Shown piece by piece: positions 62,737 through 64,000 of a stretch of DNA of 64,000 nt. Position 1 is the first letter of the stretch. Every line of letters starts with the position of its first letter. The stretch lies in assembly GCA_012295275.1 (NCBI GenBank), contig CM022670.1, forward strand, positions 351,001 through 415,000, written 5' to 3'. A model generated the notes under the pieces. That model was not told where the DNA came from. It did not search any database and saw only the letters and a program-made list of their open reading frames with translations. The DNA comes from Chrysomallon squamiferum (Eukaryota; Mollusca; Gastropoda; Neomphalida; Peltospiridae). Position numbers and translations under genes: made by a program.

Positions 62737-64000
62737 TTGCACGTGTTTCTGTTTTGGGGTTTGTCCCAAAAAGCAATTCCGGTAAAGGGAAATAACTCAT
62801 CTTTTTTTGGACTGGTTTTCTTCGTTAACTTTCGATGACAGAAATAGAGGACAAGAATAATTATTTATTATAAAGAGAATGCTATTTCAAATTATAAGCT
62901 GTGATTTTAGAACATCTTATTTCGGAACTATATTATTACAACAATAAAATAGATATGTACCAGTTTTCAGGTGCATCGTTTATTATACGTAGTTAACTAT
63001 TAAATTTTATTTGTTGGCTAGTTTACTGAAGAGAATGTGTTTCAAATTTTAATTTTAATGTCTGCTATTTCATTAAAAAATATTATTTTTCCGTCAGTAT
63101 TTATTTATTTATTTTAAATTCGGTTATTACGATTAAACGCATAAACTCATTCACTCCCACAAAATGGACCTTATTATGCTAAAGTGCGTTAAGTTTAACA
63201 TTTATTTACGTTTATCACTGACCTAATTTTTTTTCGATTTTACTTCAAACAGTCAACTTGTTTATTGTTTTGTGTATGCGACCAAAGACATAAACGATAA
63301 ACTAGAATTTCTGTATACAGCAGTAAATGTATGTCGCGTTTATTTGATTTATATGTCACGTAGATAAAAATAATATGATACTGACTTGGTTGTCAAAAAT
63401 AATGATTGTACTATATTATCATCGGTTGTCCCCCTTCTTCCGAATCGAGAAATGTTTAGTGATCTGTTTCAGTCGATAGATACTTTCGTGTGCCAGAAAA
63501 ACACCAACAAAGAAACAACGACAACCAAAAAATCACAAAATAAAAACAAACAACAACAACCAAAAAAAAAAAAAAAACAACAATAAAAAACAATATATAT
63601 ATATATCGACTGTTTTAAACTAATACTAATGTTTTTTTTTTTTTTTTTTAATTTATAAAGTATTTAAATAATAAAGATCTGATTTAAAATGATAAAATTA
63701 TTTGTTGTTTTTAATAACAGTATTATTTATCTTAACTTTTGAAATATCAAAACTCGTGTTATTGATTGAAATTTTGGGAGTATTTTCTAAGTGATGATGA
63801 TAATGATGATAATAATAAATAAAATTTGCCGAAAGAGCAGCTTTATTTCTTCTTCTTCTTCTTTTTTTTAATCACTCAAATCAGGACAAAACATCATGCT
63901 GACTTATTTGTCAAACGAACAGATAGCTACATCGGTAATTCGATACGGTATCGTTCCCATAGACATTTGTTCAGTCTGGAGATAATGGCTTATTGCACTT
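62737..64000. other. Upstream of AGK: promoter side and intergenic sequence
   Basis: The first 60 bases upstream of the AGK start codon are less AT-rich (TTCCGG-type sequence near 62778), as expected near a promoter, but no defined element can be called. Beyond it lie A/T runs and a GAT/TTC-rich stretch at about 63790-63865. No gene was recognised up to the window end. Confidence 0.45.

Noticed and set aside
63940-63952. CGATACGGTATCG palindrome near the window end
   Set aside because: Short enough to arise by chance and with no associated gene or repeat.

Overview
This is animal nuclear DNA: AT-rich, intron-rich and full of microsatellites (TTA/AAT, CA, AG, TCTA and TATG tracts), with homopolymer runs and decayed retroelements. 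The gene content (a single-type teneurin, GRHPR, AGK) is metazoan. Base composition, small genes and the style of intron repeats suggest a lophotrochozoan, perhaps a mollusc, but that is a weak inference without database comparison. Five protein-coding loci could be modelled exon by exon from splice signals, phase continuity and family conservation.

Layout. (1) 738-21027, plus strand: the C-terminal two thirds of a teneurin in 14 exons, from the last EGF repeat through the cysteine-rich, TTR-like, FN-plug, NHL, YD-shell and C-terminal toxin-like regions. The N-terminal cytoplasmic domain, membrane segment and earlier EGF repeats lie upstream of the window. One intron uses a GC donor. (2) 21028-30949: gene-poor, with a decayed Ty3/gypsy-like gag fragment (minus strand, about 25.3-25.7 kb) and a less AT-rich block with CACGTG and CRE-like sites (26.6-27.9 kb). 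(3) 30950-32540 plus and 36200-34543 minus: two GRHPR-type glyoxylate/hydroxypyruvate reductase paralogues, tail to tail, each with three exons and the same intron phases. The minus-strand copy has a one-base frameshift in exon 2. (4) 36201-44559: no recognised gene; many microsatellites. (5) 44706-53373, plus strand: a protein I do not recognise as any named family, with a Ser/Thr-rich mucin-like N-terminal region, one transmembrane helix and a cytoplasmic tail with four SH3 domains plus a long Pro-rich linker. This is the most novel item in the window. (6) about 53.5-53.85 kb, minus: decayed 3' end of a non-LTR retrotransposon. (7) 62736-56238, minus strand: a complete 14-exon mitochondrial acylglycerol kinase (AGK), with a 133-bp tandem duplication at one exon-intron border.

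How the genes relate. This is not an operon-like system; the neighbours act in unrelated processes (cell adhesion and synaptic partner matching, glyoxylate detoxification, membrane-proximal adaptor signalling, mitochondrial lipid phosphorylation). The structural relations worth noting are the inverted GRHPR duplication and the convergent arrangement of the SH3 gene and AGK. All gene models are ab initio readings; no transcript evidence was available.
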